From Planctomycetota bacterium (GTDB taxonomy: Bacteria > Planctomycetota > Phycisphaerae > Phycisphaerales > UBA5793), in NCBI GenBank assembly GCA_013112555.1, contig JABFGK010000001.1, positions 1,462,581-1,526,580 on the forward strand: a DNA stretch of 64,000 bases. The letters are read 5' to 3'. Each line of letters opens with the position of its first letter. Positions within the stretch are counted from its first letter, which is position 1. Below are positions 27,501-35,957 of this stretch, piece by piece. The position numbers and the translations under genes were made by a program. The notes under the pieces were generated by a model. It was not told the origin of the DNA. It searched no databases and worked only from the letters and a program-made list of their open reading frames with translations.

Positions 27501-28564
27501 AATATGCCGGTGATGAGAACCTCGCTTCTCGCAATGAAGTGAGTTCGATGCCGGCCATTGTCCAGGATGTGATCAGGCCGACGGATGATAACAACGGCCG
27601 GTATTCCCTGCCTGATTTCCGCGTGCTTGAGGGCGACACGGAGAATCCGTTTGTAGGCCACGTCGATTACACACGGTACATTCCTCGCCAGGGTGAGGAA
27701 GCGCTGCCGCAGCAGGCGGTCCCGATGGCGATTCGGATCCTCGATGCCTTCGAGACGATTCCGGGTCTCGATGGGACCGGTCTGCCGACGGTACAGGGGC
27801 GGATCAATATTAACACGGCCCCACGACGCGTCCTTCAGGCACTGCCGTATCTCTACCCGGCGTATCAGGCCGGTGCAGTTCCACAGGGCCGCGGCAATGC
27901 CGCTTTGAGTCTGGCAGACTCGATTGTGGCCTATCGAAACCGCAGGGCGGTCGATCTTGGTGACCATACGGGGATCGACTATACCATTCCGTGGGACTCG
28001 AACGGCACGAACATCAAGACGATGACGGGCGCGGATTCCGGGCTCCGTGACGACTGGATGGTCGATACCGGATTCACGTCCATCGGCGAACTGGCGCTGT
28101 TGACGCAGTGGCGCGAGGTAGGCTTCGGGCTGAACTCGATGACGCACGAGCCGCCGGCATCCGGTGATGTGGAACTTCGATACCAGTCACTCACCATTGC
28201 CGGGCATGACAACAGCAACGAGACATTCGGACCGTTTGTGCCGAATCCGGAGACGAAGGCTCAGACGCCGGACTACGACCCGGTCGACGACGTGGGTGAG
28301 TGGCTGTCGCTGACGCGAACGATGGCAGCCTCAACATCCGTCCGCAGTGATGTGTTTACCGCCTATGTCACCGTCATCGGTGTGACCCAGCAGGATGTCA
28401 CGAAGGCTGCAGCGGATTCGAGGCAGTACGGAACGCCGAACCTGGAAATGCTGCGGCCGACAATGGAGCAGCGTTTTGTGGTCGTGTTTGATCGATCAAA
28501 TGTCCGACGCCCCAGCGATACACCGCAACTGTTGTTTGCAGCCCGGGAGATCCCGCTGGACTAA
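24545..28564 (+). CDS. Giant GspK-like minor pseudopilin
   Basis: This 1339-residue protein begins with RRGSILILVVGVLVLLMISA, a prepilin-like segment without Glu at +5, which is the hallmark of GspK, the tip pseudopilin. Near residue 1085 it has GRININTAPRRVLQAL, matching the helix-hairpin-helix-like NxNTAP region of GspK. Classical GspK has about 320 residues, so this is roughly four times larger. A segment near 670-740 with FEIGNPWEEAISLNNYEI and PGHALVIIAG resembles a lamin-tail-like beta domain, which I infer only from pattern. The whole chain is acidic. GAGGAG lies before the ATG at 24545; a GTG at 24530 would add five residues. It ends the operon before a strong terminator. Confidence 0.85.
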   Translation: MDSQKMAHTRTPIMKAPGRVRQYRPQRRGSILILVVGVLVLLMISATVYVRVGRLERTSSAATESQAVAADSTKKVVDYVGRILAKDLFGMDEAATRPFEDYINPSNPTVGYVGERWDVPYTRPGDYTVFSILADPYLASTEPIALPIGDKIPDVYPHISNIHPAGRFVDLDLLFSNGFYGNLFIVGSNSDPYDLDSGDYTLIDDGISFLQQLDDYDTTSTGYVTYADRRFGDDTDGDGFADARWTEIQEAYGVPAGMRVFVAIRIVDNSSMLNVNSNMENGLSRANGSASTVAYGYTPMDIDLYSFLMDGYGGPNFKGGLFASDGFAEHLRRLGLFGQMGGYDLTTFSELSRIPSEDRDSMYANFGRQPYRSHRAVHTYGIADEIELRTFFATANDRSTSRLEQSFAELNDYGLDPAMVSPLRDFESNERNYEDDMPSLEPRASTRQGTPDWPGLFSYKLDTGEVVQGESRHLLTTINGQTSVSAWNQATGQHTLFTKPDLNTLVDTRDVQSLVGGFFWALAPYAVRTSENDNMNPVYGLVDSIWNPTGTLQVNYGNDDAGYAYLRSAQLAVNMLDAYDDDDEPTARTLWWDLEDNVPDYNTDRDIVGEFAHGQIPTGNLGGLNGDQTGMKLTLIGLDRQPFFREVASLTIYHDDVTDNEAVIAPDDHYEDYVAFEIGNPWEEAISLNNYEIEYAGERFNLTGIADIDPGHALVIIAGPSDHSLPTQWKTVIENRTLNGVETDVVVLGISPSFTLSGNDEDAILWRSGVEYGSTTVDVVVDRIRPSDNPGDDEGDFPTYDGFWDGSGVPKGGSYAIKTMDQSGNEIWTMYEAFVVVSSTMARYCDTPNGGLADSFPAYVFQSPDAIADNSDDGIIASPALWYQFYQDDGQDHFSDLIQTVENDDTPGARQYLVERFRGDEDKEYSNPLEFAPFQLLVENIEDRSEHARFRSAADPLLYTSMTHVNTDQNYPVVFNQADTYITFSEYAGDENLASRNEVSSMPAIVQDVIRPTDDNNGRYSLPDFRVLEGDTENPFVGHVDYTRYIPRQGEEALPQQAVPMAIRILDAFETIPGLDGTGLPTVQGRININTAPRRVLQALPYLYPAYQAGAVPQGRGNAALSLADSIVAYRNRRAVDLGDHTGIDYTIPWDSNGTNIKTMTGADSGLRDDWMVDTGFTSIGELALLTQWREVGFGLNSMTHEPPASGDVELRYQSLTIAGHDNSNETFGPFVPNPETKAQTPDYDPVDDVGEWLSLTRTMAASTSVRSDVFTAYVTVIGVTQQDVTKAAADSRQYGTPNLEMLRPTMEQRFVVVFDRSNVRRPSDTPQLLFAAREIPLD

Positions 28565-28610
28565 GCCGTAAACCGATTCACGATATTTTCTAAGTTTGAC
28601 AACCCAACTC

Positions 28611-28656
28611 AGCCGCGCCGCTCGCTCATCCGAAAGAGGGCGCGGCTATTTTTTTG
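28611..28656 (+). terminator. Rho-independent terminator of the pseudopilin operon
   Basis: AGCCGCGCC (28611-28619) pairs perfectly with GGCGCGGCT (28639-28647) over a 19-base loop and is followed by A and seven T. It lies 47 bases after the stop of the GspK-like gene and 12 bases before the stop of the convergent aminotransferase gene. Confidence 0.88.
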
Positions 28657-28667
28657 CGCGCCGCCGA

Positions 28668-29861
28668 CTATGCCGGTGCTGCCAGGACTTCCTTCAAGGC
28701 GGTGATGACTCGGTCCATTTGCTGTGTCGTGTTATAGAAGTGAGGGCTGATGCGAATGGCACCCACGCGATCGACCACATCGATTCCTCGATCAGCCAGG
28801 CGCGACACGATGGTGGCGATCTGCTCCTGTGACTCTGCAGACCCGGGCGGGAGCTGCAACATCACAATCCCACTGGCATCAGGGTCGCCGTCGCAAGACG
28901 AGGGAGACATGACCGAGCAGCCTAATGAGCGCGCTCCTTGCTCTATGTGTGAAGTCAGAGTGCGAACTGACTGCCATACGTTCTCGGTCCCGACATCGAG
29001 CAACATACGCAGGGCGGCTGCCAGCCCGATCATCCCGACCACATTCCAGCATCCGGGCTCGAATCGCCGAGCATCGCTGCGGTACTTGATACGCGGTTCA
29101 GCCCCGTGAAGGGGTGCAAAGGCGTCCTCCATGGACAGCCAGCCGGCCACAAGAGGCCGCATTCGTTCAAGGTGCTTTTGGCGGCAGTAGAAGATGCCAC
29201 ACCCTTCCGGTCCGAGCATCCACTTGTGCCCGTCGGCAGAGAGGAAATCGACGCCATCAGTATCGACATCGACCGGCATGGCTCCAATCGACTGAATCGC
29301 ATCGAGACACAGGAGGCCGCCACACGAGTGTGCCACGTCGGCAAGGGCGGCCGCGTCAAGTTTCTGGCCGGTAGCATACTGGACATGGCTGACGGTCAGC
29401 AGATTCGTCTTGCCCGGTTGAAATGACGCCCGGACCGCCTTGACCAGATCGTCGATCCGAACTCGCTGTGTGCTGTCGGGTGTCACCTGGATCACGCGAA
29501 CACCGAGCCGCTGCAACTCTTCCCAGACATACCGATTCGCAGGAAACTCGATGCTCGTGGTGACGATGGTGTCTCCCTCGCGCCAGTCCAGTCCGCCGGC
29601 CACAAGACTCAGGCCGGTGGAGGTGTTCGGCGTGAAGGCGATTTCACTGGGTGACGATGCGCCGATCAGCCGTGCAGCCGATGCTCTCCCTGCCCCGGCT
29701 TCATCGTAGAATGACTTGGCCAGGGCCGTGCGGCATGCCTTTCCGAGGTAGGTCGTCATGGCCCCGGCCACACAGGCCGGCAACGGGCTGACGGCCGCAT
29801 GATTCAGGTAAATCCGTTCAGCGAGTACCGGGAAATGCGCAGGATCACCCTGGTACTTCAC
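28668..29861 (-). CDS. Class V aminotransferase-fold PLP enzyme
   Basis: This about 397-residue PLP enzyme belongs to the class V family that includes cysteine desulfurases, isopenicillin N epimerase-like and EgtE-like enzymes. Visible marks are RIYLNHAAVSPLP at the N-terminus, FTPNTSTGLSLVA and SIEFPANRYVW in the cofactor domain, LCLDAIQSIGAMPVD with the PLP-ring aspartate, and SADGHKWMLGPEG with the Schiff-base lysine. There is no conserved catalytic cysteine loop, so cysteine desulfurase activity is less likely. The frame stays open to 30290. I favour the GTG at 29861 with AGGA nine bases upstream and a normal family length; an ATG at 30008 would add 49 poorly conserved residues, and still longer forms would overlap the divergent TPR gene. 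Substrate unknown. Confidence 0.85.
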   Translation of the reverse strand: MKYQGDPAHFPVLAERIYLNHAAVSPLPACVAGAMTTYLGKACRTALAKSFYDEAGAGRASAARLIGASSPSEIAFTPNTSTGLSLVAGGLDWREGDTIVTTSIEFPANRYVWEELQRLGVRVIQVTPDSTQRVRIDDLVKAVRASFQPGKTNLLTVSHVQYATGQKLDAAALADVAHSCGGLLCLDAIQSIGAMPVDVDTDGVDFLSADGHKWMLGPEGCGIFYCRQKHLERMRPLVAGWLSMEDAFAPLHGAEPRIKYRSDARRFEPGCWNVVGMIGLAAALRMLLDVGTENVWQSVRTLTSHIEQGARSLGCSVMSPSSCDGDPDASGIVMLQLPPGSAESQEQIATIVSRLADRGIDVVDRVGAIRISPHFYNTTQQMDRVITALKEVLAAPA

Positions 29862-30087
29862 TTCTTTTGATCCTGTTGATGCATCATCCACGTGTCGACC
29901 CGATTCATACAAGGAAGGAGTCTGTCTGTTCGTGCCGTGCTCCCAGAGGTGAACGTGCTCTGCACAGCATCCATAGACTATGGCATCTGCGACGGGCAAG
30001 TCAGGCATGAGGCCTGCCGAACTCTGAAATGAGTTTGAGGGTATCAGATGACACTGAGGTCGTGACGAAGTGGACGAAGGCATCCTG

Positions 30088-32925
30088 ATGACGATTGAAC
30101 TACAATTCGGATTCGAACGACGAGGCTGGGGGCCGGCCGTGGTGTGTCTGGCGCTTCTCCTGGCAGTTACCGGGATGGTGTCCGGGCAGCAAGTTGAGCC
30201 TGAGGGGGATGATGTGATCGACTGGGCTGACCTGCCCTCCACATCGACCGTCCCGCTGTCTGAGACGGTGAGGAAGACGGTTGCCAGCACCTTTCTGACC
30301 GATGAGGAGAGGCGGCGCCTCCGAGTCTTTCACGGGATCTGGGAGCAGGGTGATCTTGACGGGGTAGTGGCAGACAGGGCATCGGCAGCCTTGTTGACGT
30401 ACCACTTGGACGATCCGGTGTGGGACTCGCCGGATGTCCCGACGTCTCTGCGGTATGAGCGTCTGTCGATCATCGGTGACTATCACGGGATTCTGGCAGA
30501 TCTACCGGTTGATGGGCTGCCGGACGTCTCGACGATTGATACGACCCAGGAACTGCAGGCTGCCCGCCTCATGGTGGAGGCGCTGCATTGGACGGGGCAG
30601 AAGGATCGCGCATCGCGTTTGCTGAGTGCGCTGCTGCCGTGCCTCGGCAAGCCGGCAGCGTCCACGTCGGCCCCCTACGCGACCGAAGCAGCCCGGATCC
30701 TGATTCTTCAGGCACGAATCGAGGGGTTTCCCGGCTCGATCTACCAGCAGGTCGTGCAGCGGCTCGGGCATATTGAACAACGGATGGATCGGCTCTACTG
30801 GCCTGCAAAGATCACGCTCGGGCAATTGCTTCTTTCAAAGGACAACAGGGCCGAGGCTGCCGATGCGTTTCGTGAAGTACTGCAAATGAATCCACGTTGC
30901 TCGGAGGCGTGGTATGGGCTGGGGACACTGGCACTTGGGTCCTTCAACTTCGATGCCGCCGAGTCCGCAATCGAGGAACTCCGTGCCACCAACTCACAGC
31001 ACGTGCTGGCCGACCTGCTGTCAGCACGGCTGGCACTGATCCAGGACCTGCCGGAGGTGGCACAGGAACATCTGGCTCGGATCGAGCGTCACCTGCCGGG
31101 GCAGCGCGATTCACTGGCCCACGCTGCGGCTGCGCTGGCCGTCGGTCACGACATCGACGGGATGTACAACGCACTGGACGACTTCGATGTCCTGTCACCG
31201 GGCCATCCCTACGCGTATTACGTCGCTGGACAGTACCTGTCGAGAGCCCGGCAGTACGATCGTGCAGCCGAGGTGCTCAATGAAGCCGTGCGGCGCGATC
31301 CGACCTGGCCGGCCCCACTGATTGAACTTGGGCTGATGGAGTTTCAGGCCGGTCGTGATCGGGAGGCCCGAGCGGCGCTTGAGCGGGCCCAGCGTCTCGA
31401 TTCGTTTAATCAGCGGGCTACGTTTACCTTGTATCTCATTGAAAAGCTCGCCTCGTATCACCGGATCGAATCGGAGCGGTTTGCGGTGCGGTTTGAGCCC
31501 GGTTCGACGGACGGATTACTGGCGGGCGAGATGCTTTCACCCCTCGAACGAATGGCAGCCGATGTGAACGGCGTCTTTGACCATGTACCGAACGGCAAGA
31601 CGCTGATCGAACTGCTCCCCTCGCATGAGCAGTTTGCCGTGCGAATTACCGGGATGCCCGACATCCACACGATTGCGGCCAGTACCGGCCCGATCATTGC
31701 CATGGAATCCCCGCGCCTCAGCGCTGCTACGAGCGGTGCGTATGACTGGCTGCGCGTCATTCGGCACGAGTACGTCCATCGCGTGACGTTGAGTCGTTCG
31801 GACAACCGCATGCCGCATTGGTTGACGGAGGGGGCAGCGGTCTGGCAGGAGGGATCGCCGAGAAAGTACGAGGCCTGCCTGGCGCTGATCCGAAAGATGC
31901 GCAGCCGGGACGGGCTCTTTGACCTGTCAGAACTGAACTGGGCGTTTGTGCGGCCGCGTGAACGTGGCGATCGGTCACTGGCCTATGCCCAATCGCACTG
32001 GATGGTTGAGTACATGGTTGAGCAATTCGGTCGGGAGTCACTCCTGGCCCTGCTTGACCGATACCGCGAGGGCGACTCAGAGTACTTTGCCATGCCGGCG
32101 GCGCTCGGTGTCAGTCGGGAAGAGTTCGTCGAGGGGTTCACGGATTGGGCAGCCCTTCAGATCAAGGACTGGGGACTCGATCCTGAGCCTGCTTTGAGCA
32201 CGATCCTGTCGACGGTGGCGGATGACCCGGAGGTGCGCTCAATCTTCAGCGAGCCGGAGTACGCGTCGGTTGTTTCATCCCTCGTGCAGGCTCATGCCGA
32301 GCAGGTGATGCAGTGGGTCTTGCAGCCGACGACCGATGCCAAGCGCCGGGAGTGCCCGTCGGCTGTACCTGCACTCACACCCCCGCCGGACGCAGTGCCG
32401 CTGTCGGTGTGGCGAGAACTGATGGTGACCTATCCTGACCATCCCGATGTGCTGTTCTACACGGTGCAGCATCAGCAGACGGAGCACGTGCCTGCTGATG
32501 CGATGATCCCGGTGCTGACAGCCTATCTGGCCGCCCGCCCGGTGGACCCGATGCCACATCGGGAACTGGCGCGACTCTATCTCGAAACAAATCGTGATGA
32601 CCTGGCGGTTGAGCATCTTGAGGCGCTGGACACCATGATGGATCGGGAAAGCACGTTTGCAATCGAGTTGGCTCGTATCTATCGAGCGTCGCAGGATTGG
32701 GATCAGGCACTGAAGAAGGTTGGTCGGGCAATCATCATTGAGCCGTTCAATCCGACATTTCGAGAACTTGCGGCAGCCATTGCCATCCAGGGCGGCCACT
32801 ATGACGCTGCCCGCCGTCAGATCGAGGCATTGATCGTTCTCGAACCGAACCAGCCGCAGCACCCGAGGCGACTCGAGGCACTCGATCGACTGAGGCAGTC
32901 ACGCGGGCAGGCACCCACGGGATAG
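30088..32925 (+). CDS. Secreted TPR protein with a gluzincin-type zinc peptidase domain
   Basis: This 945-residue protein has an N-terminal signal peptide (hydrophobic residues about 15-32, ending SGQQ). TPR-like repeats fill about 180-460, a peptidase-MA-like domain lies at about 465-710, and further TPR units lie at about 780-940. The zinc motif HEYVH (His560, Glu561, His564) and a downstream TEGAAVW with Glu581 fit the gluzincin pattern in which the third ligand follows about 20 residues later. Such proteins are common in planctomycetes and act outside the cytoplasm; the substrate is not known. AAGG lies seven bases before the ATG at 30088; a GTG at 30070 would add six residues. It is divergent from the aminotransferase gene and 102 bases before the DUF2961 gene. 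Confidence 0.85.
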   Translation: MTIELQFGFERRGWGPAVVCLALLLAVTGMVSGQQVEPEGDDVIDWADLPSTSTVPLSETVRKTVASTFLTDEERRRLRVFHGIWEQGDLDGVVADRASAALLTYHLDDPVWDSPDVPTSLRYERLSIIGDYHGILADLPVDGLPDVSTIDTTQELQAARLMVEALHWTGQKDRASRLLSALLPCLGKPAASTSAPYATEAARILILQARIEGFPGSIYQQVVQRLGHIEQRMDRLYWPAKITLGQLLLSKDNRAEAADAFREVLQMNPRCSEAWYGLGTLALGSFNFDAAESAIEELRATNSQHVLADLLSARLALIQDLPEVAQEHLARIERHLPGQRDSLAHAAAALAVGHDIDGMYNALDDFDVLSPGHPYAYYVAGQYLSRARQYDRAAEVLNEAVRRDPTWPAPLIELGLMEFQAGRDREARAALERAQRLDSFNQRATFTLYLIEKLASYHRIESERFAVRFEPGSTDGLLAGEMLSPLERMAADVNGVFDHVPNGKTLIELLPSHEQFAVRITGMPDIHTIAASTGPIIAMESPRLSAATSGAYDWLRVIRHEYVHRVTLSRSDNRMPHWLTEGAAVWQEGSPRKYEACLALIRKMRSRDGLFDLSELNWAFVRPRERGDRSLAYAQSHWMVEYMVEQFGRESLLALLDRYREGDSEYFAMPAALGVSREEFVEGFTDWAALQIKDWGLDPEPALSTILSTVADDPEVRSIFSEPEYASVVSSLVQAHAEQVMQWVLQPTTDAKRRECPSAVPALTPPPDAVPLSVWRELMVTYPDHPDVLFYTVQHQQTEHVPADAMIPVLTAYLAARPVDPMPHRELARLYLETNRDDLAVEHLEALDTMMDRESTFAIELARIYRASQDWDQALKKVGRAIIIEPFNPTFRELAAAIAIQGGHYDAARRQIEALIVLEPNQPQHPRRLEALDRLRQSRGQAPTG

Positions 32926-33027
32926 TCCCTGCAAATGACTGAGTGGGCTCACCGGGGACTCCCCTGCAGGAGTCGCCTCGCTATCCTTACGGCGGTTCGA
33001 CATGGCCCCGTATGAAGGAGAGGTCCT

Positions 33028-35067
33028 ATGGCTGTTGTTCACCGTCGTATCGTTCGCGCACTCCATGCCGCCGGCCTGCCGGTTGTGATCGTGGCTTGTG
33101 CCCTGGGCGTGCTGCAACAGGCATCGGCCCAGACGATCGATCTGCACCGGCTCCTGAACGAAATGGTCGATCGCTCACTGATTGCGCAGTGGCCCGACCC
33201 GGCTTACACGTGCAAGCAGTTCAGCAGTTACGATCGAGCCTCCACCACGAGCGAACAACACGAAACCTGGTTTGCCAATGCCGATCACGGCCAGTTCCTT
33301 CGTACCGAGACCATCGACGGGCGGCAGGAGCACGTCATGATGGATGCAGACGGTCCGGGGGCCATTGTCCACATCTGGTCGGCCAATCCGAACGGGACGC
33401 TGCGCGTGTATCTTGATCGCTCGGCCGAACCGCTGATTGAGATGCCGATGGCACAAGCGATCGGGGGCGACGGGCTCGTTGGCGAACTGCTGTCAACCGT
33501 CCGCGGCCGAGGCTGCAACCTGTACCTGCCCATTCCCTATGCCGAGCACTGCCTGGTCACCTGTGACGGCCCGGACTTCTATTACCAGATTAACTACCGC
33601 ACCTACGCGGACGGCACGCAAGTGACGAGTCTCACGAGTCAGCAACTGAGCGACGATGCCGATCTCATCGAAGACGTCCGGACGCGGCTCGGGAAACCGG
33701 CTGAGCCGGATGGGACGGTTGGGATGTACACGGCCACCGTTATGCCGGGCGATGAATCACCGATCTATCAGGGGACTGGGCCGGCCTTGATCTCGGAGTT
33801 TGATTGTCGGCTGATGAGCCGGGATATCGAGACTTCGCTCCGGTCGCTGATTCTGGTGGCCCGATTCGACGGCGAGCAGACGATCGAGTGCCCGATCGGC
33901 GACTTCTTCGGGGCTGCGCCTGGGATCAACCCGTACCGCTCGTGGTGGTTCCAGATCGAGGACGTCGGGCGCATGATTTCGTGGTGGCCGATGCCGTTTG
34001 CCGAGAATGCCGAGATCCGGCTGCGAAATGACGGCTCAACGGCAGTGACCGTACACGGTGGGATTCGTGTGAATGACCGGTACGAGTGGGATGAGAACAC
34101 GATGCACTTCCATGCCGGCTGGAAGATTGAGACTCCCATCCACACGCAGCCGCGTCGTGATTGGAACTACGTCACCATCAGCGGGCAGGGTGTCTATGTC
34201 GGCGACATGCTCGGAGTCACGAACCCGAATGAAACCTGGTGGGGTGAGGGCGATGAGAAGATCTATGTAGACGGGGAGACGTTTCCGTCACACTTCGGGA
34301 CCGGGACCGAGGATTACTACAGTTACGCGTGGTGTTGTAATGAGCAGTTCGAGGCCCCGTTCCACAACCAGCCTCGCTGCGATGGCCCGGGGAACTACGG
34401 GCACACTGCGGTCAATCGGTTCCGGTCGCTCGATGCGATTCCGTTTACCAGATCATTCCAGATGGATATGGAAGTCTGGCACTGGCAGGAGTGCGATGTG
34501 ACCTACAACGCCACGACCTACTGGTATGCCCGGCCCGGTGCCACGAGCAACCTGGTGCCGATTGCCTCGGATCAGGTGTCGCGCGTCCGGCATGCACCGC
34601 CGCTGCCGCCGCCGTTCGCGATCAAGGGCGGCATTGAGGGGGAATCGCTGAAGGTGCTTGGGAAGTCGGATGAGGACCTGCCCGCGACCGCGCAGAAGCT
34701 CTGGAAGAAGGAGATGTTCAGCAACGACAATCATCTCTGGGTGCAGGCGGTTCGTCCGGGGCAGTTCGTCGAGGTGGAGATACCGGTTAAACGTGCCGGG
34801 AGCCATCGGATTGAAGTGTACATGGTCAAGAGTTGGGATTACGGCATTGTGCAGTTCTCAGTGAACGGGCAGGAGGCCGGCCCCGAAGTCGATACGTACA
34901 ACACCGTGGGCAAGGAGATCGGAGCAACCGGCCCGATTGACATCGGGGTCCACGCGCTCGACACGACGTGTACGCTTCGGATCACGGTGGTCGGGTCCAA
35001 TGAGAAGTCACTCGACCCGAAGTACTACTTCGGTCTGGATGCGGTGAAACTGACGCCGGTGCGGTGA
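33028..35067 (+). CDS. Secreted DUF2961 (GH172) family protein
   Basis: This 679-residue protein has a signal peptide (1-35, ending QASAQT) and a DUF2961 domain with the family signature FGTGTEDYYSYAW near residues 421-433. Other family marks are the early ADGPGAIVHIWSANP, GDFFGAAPGINPY and WWPMPFAENAEI. DUF2961 is now glycoside hydrolase family GH172, whose characterised members act on alpha-fructofuranose and D-arabinofuranose linkages. A C-terminal domain (about 570-679) looks like a carbohydrate-binding beta-sandwich. The two acidic residues of the signature probably are catalytic. An AGGAGAGG-like site lies before the ATG. The neighbouring GH127 gene, in the opposite direction, belongs to another arabinofuranosidase family, which supports a role in furanoside sugar release. 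Confidence 0.88.
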   Translation: MAVVHRRIVRALHAAGLPVVIVACALGVLQQASAQTIDLHRLLNEMVDRSLIAQWPDPAYTCKQFSSYDRASTTSEQHETWFANADHGQFLRTETIDGRQEHVMMDADGPGAIVHIWSANPNGTLRVYLDRSAEPLIEMPMAQAIGGDGLVGELLSTVRGRGCNLYLPIPYAEHCLVTCDGPDFYYQINYRTYADGTQVTSLTSQQLSDDADLIEDVRTRLGKPAEPDGTVGMYTATVMPGDESPIYQGTGPALISEFDCRLMSRDIETSLRSLILVARFDGEQTIECPIGDFFGAAPGINPYRSWWFQIEDVGRMISWWPMPFAENAEIRLRNDGSTAVTVHGGIRVNDRYEWDENTMHFHAGWKIETPIHTQPRRDWNYVTISGQGVYVGDMLGVTNPNETWWGEGDEKIYVDGETFPSHFGTGTEDYYSYAWCCNEQFEAPFHNQPRCDGPGNYGHTAVNRFRSLDAIPFTRSFQMDMEVWHWQECDVTYNATTYWYARPGATSNLVPIASDQVSRVRHAPPLPPPFAIKGGIEGESLKVLGKSDEDLPATAQKLWKKEMFSNDNHLWVQAVRPGQFVEVEIPVKRAGSHRIEVYMVKSWDYGIVQFSVNGQEAGPEVDTYNTVGKEIGATGPIDIGVHALDTTCTLRITVVGSNEKSLDPKYYFGLDAVKLTPVR

Positions 35068-35106
35068 GTCACCTGGTTCTGCCCTGTGCATCAGTGTGCT
35101 CGGCGT

Positions 35107-35919
35107 CTAACTTTCATCTTCGTAGAACATGGCCATGTAATACACGGTCACGCGGTCCATCGGATCGATGGTGACCTGGGCTGCGTGGCCGTCGAAGAAA
35201 AGACACGAGTGCGTCTGGGCTTTGCCGTGGTGGGGGGTTGAGTTCATCCGCCGCAGCCAGAACACCCAGTCTGCCGGGTCATCGAAGTTCGAGAGAAAGC
35301 GTGAGCCGTTCACCATTCGCATTCGCCGCATCAGCAGATTCGCCTCATACACGGTATACCGGTCCTGCCACCCCATGTTAATGTAATAACTGGTGCCGGC
35401 TGCCATGTACGCACTCAGGCCCTCGCTATAGGTCTGATTGTGGAAGTATTCCTGGTAGTTGTAACTCTGGTCGGCAGGACAGTGGAAGACCGGGAGGTCG
35501 ATGACGCCGAGTTCTTCGTCGCTGTCCCCCTTCTTGCCCAGCGGCGTGTTCGGGTGGACGTACTTGTTCAGAGGGCGTTTGTACGGCTCGGGGGCCCAGT
35601 ACCGTTTTCGGTACAGTGCACTGTCCGGGTCCGGGAGTCGCCCGCCGTGCGAGTAACTGCTGTAGGAGCCGCCGTTGAATGATTCGCCGAACGGCATGTG
35701 GTCGTTGCTGTCATCGAGGTACATGGCCAGCCCGATGCCGAGTTGACGCAGGTTGCTCAGGCAGCCGTTGGTCCGTGCCGATCGCCGTGCCCGGGTCAGG
35801 GCCGGCAACAGGATGCCGATGAGCAAGGCAATGATCGAGATGACGACCAGTAGCTCGATTAATGTGAAGGCGTGATTTCGAGCACGGGTCGGAGCGAGGG
35901 AACAGTGGTTCGTTCTCAT
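35107..35919 (-). CDS. Prepilin-type protein with H-X9-DG motif
   Basis: This 270-residue protein has the class III signal HA/FTLIELLVVISIIALLIGI with Glu at +5, then ALTRARRSARTNGCLSNLRQLGIGLAMYL, the conserved stretch of the planctomycete DUF1559-like pseudopilins. The C-terminus has the HSCLFFDGHA motif of the H-X9-DG family. These proteins are abundant in Planctomycetes and thought to form or decorate surface fibres. The ATG at 35919 has AAAGGG upstream; an ATG at 36012 would overlap the GH127 gene. The gene starts 38 bases after the GH127 stop, so the two form an operon. It ends 39 bases from the convergent DUF2961 gene. Confidence 0.9.
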   Translation of the reverse strand: MRTNHCSLAPTRARNHAFTLIELLVVISIIALLIGILLPALTRARRSARTNGCLSNLRQLGIGLAMYLDDSNDHMPFGESFNGGSYSSYSHGGRLPDPDSALYRKRYWAPEPYKRPLNKYVHPNTPLGKKGDSDEELGVIDLPVFHCPADQSYNYQEYFHNQTYSEGLSAYMAAGTSYYINMGWQDRYTVYEANLLMRRMRMVNGSRFLSNFDDPADWVFWLRRMNSTPHHGKAQTHSCLFFDGHAAQVTIDPMDRVTVYYMAMFYEDES

Positions 35920-35957
35920 GGGTCGCCCTTTCAGGCTGCAAATGCTGCAGGCAGCGC

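Noticed and set aside
29862..30290. N-terminal extension of the class V aminotransferase up to 30290
   Set aside because: It overlaps the divergent TPR-peptidase gene, is unlike the family, and a GTG with a good ribosome-binding site gives the normal length.
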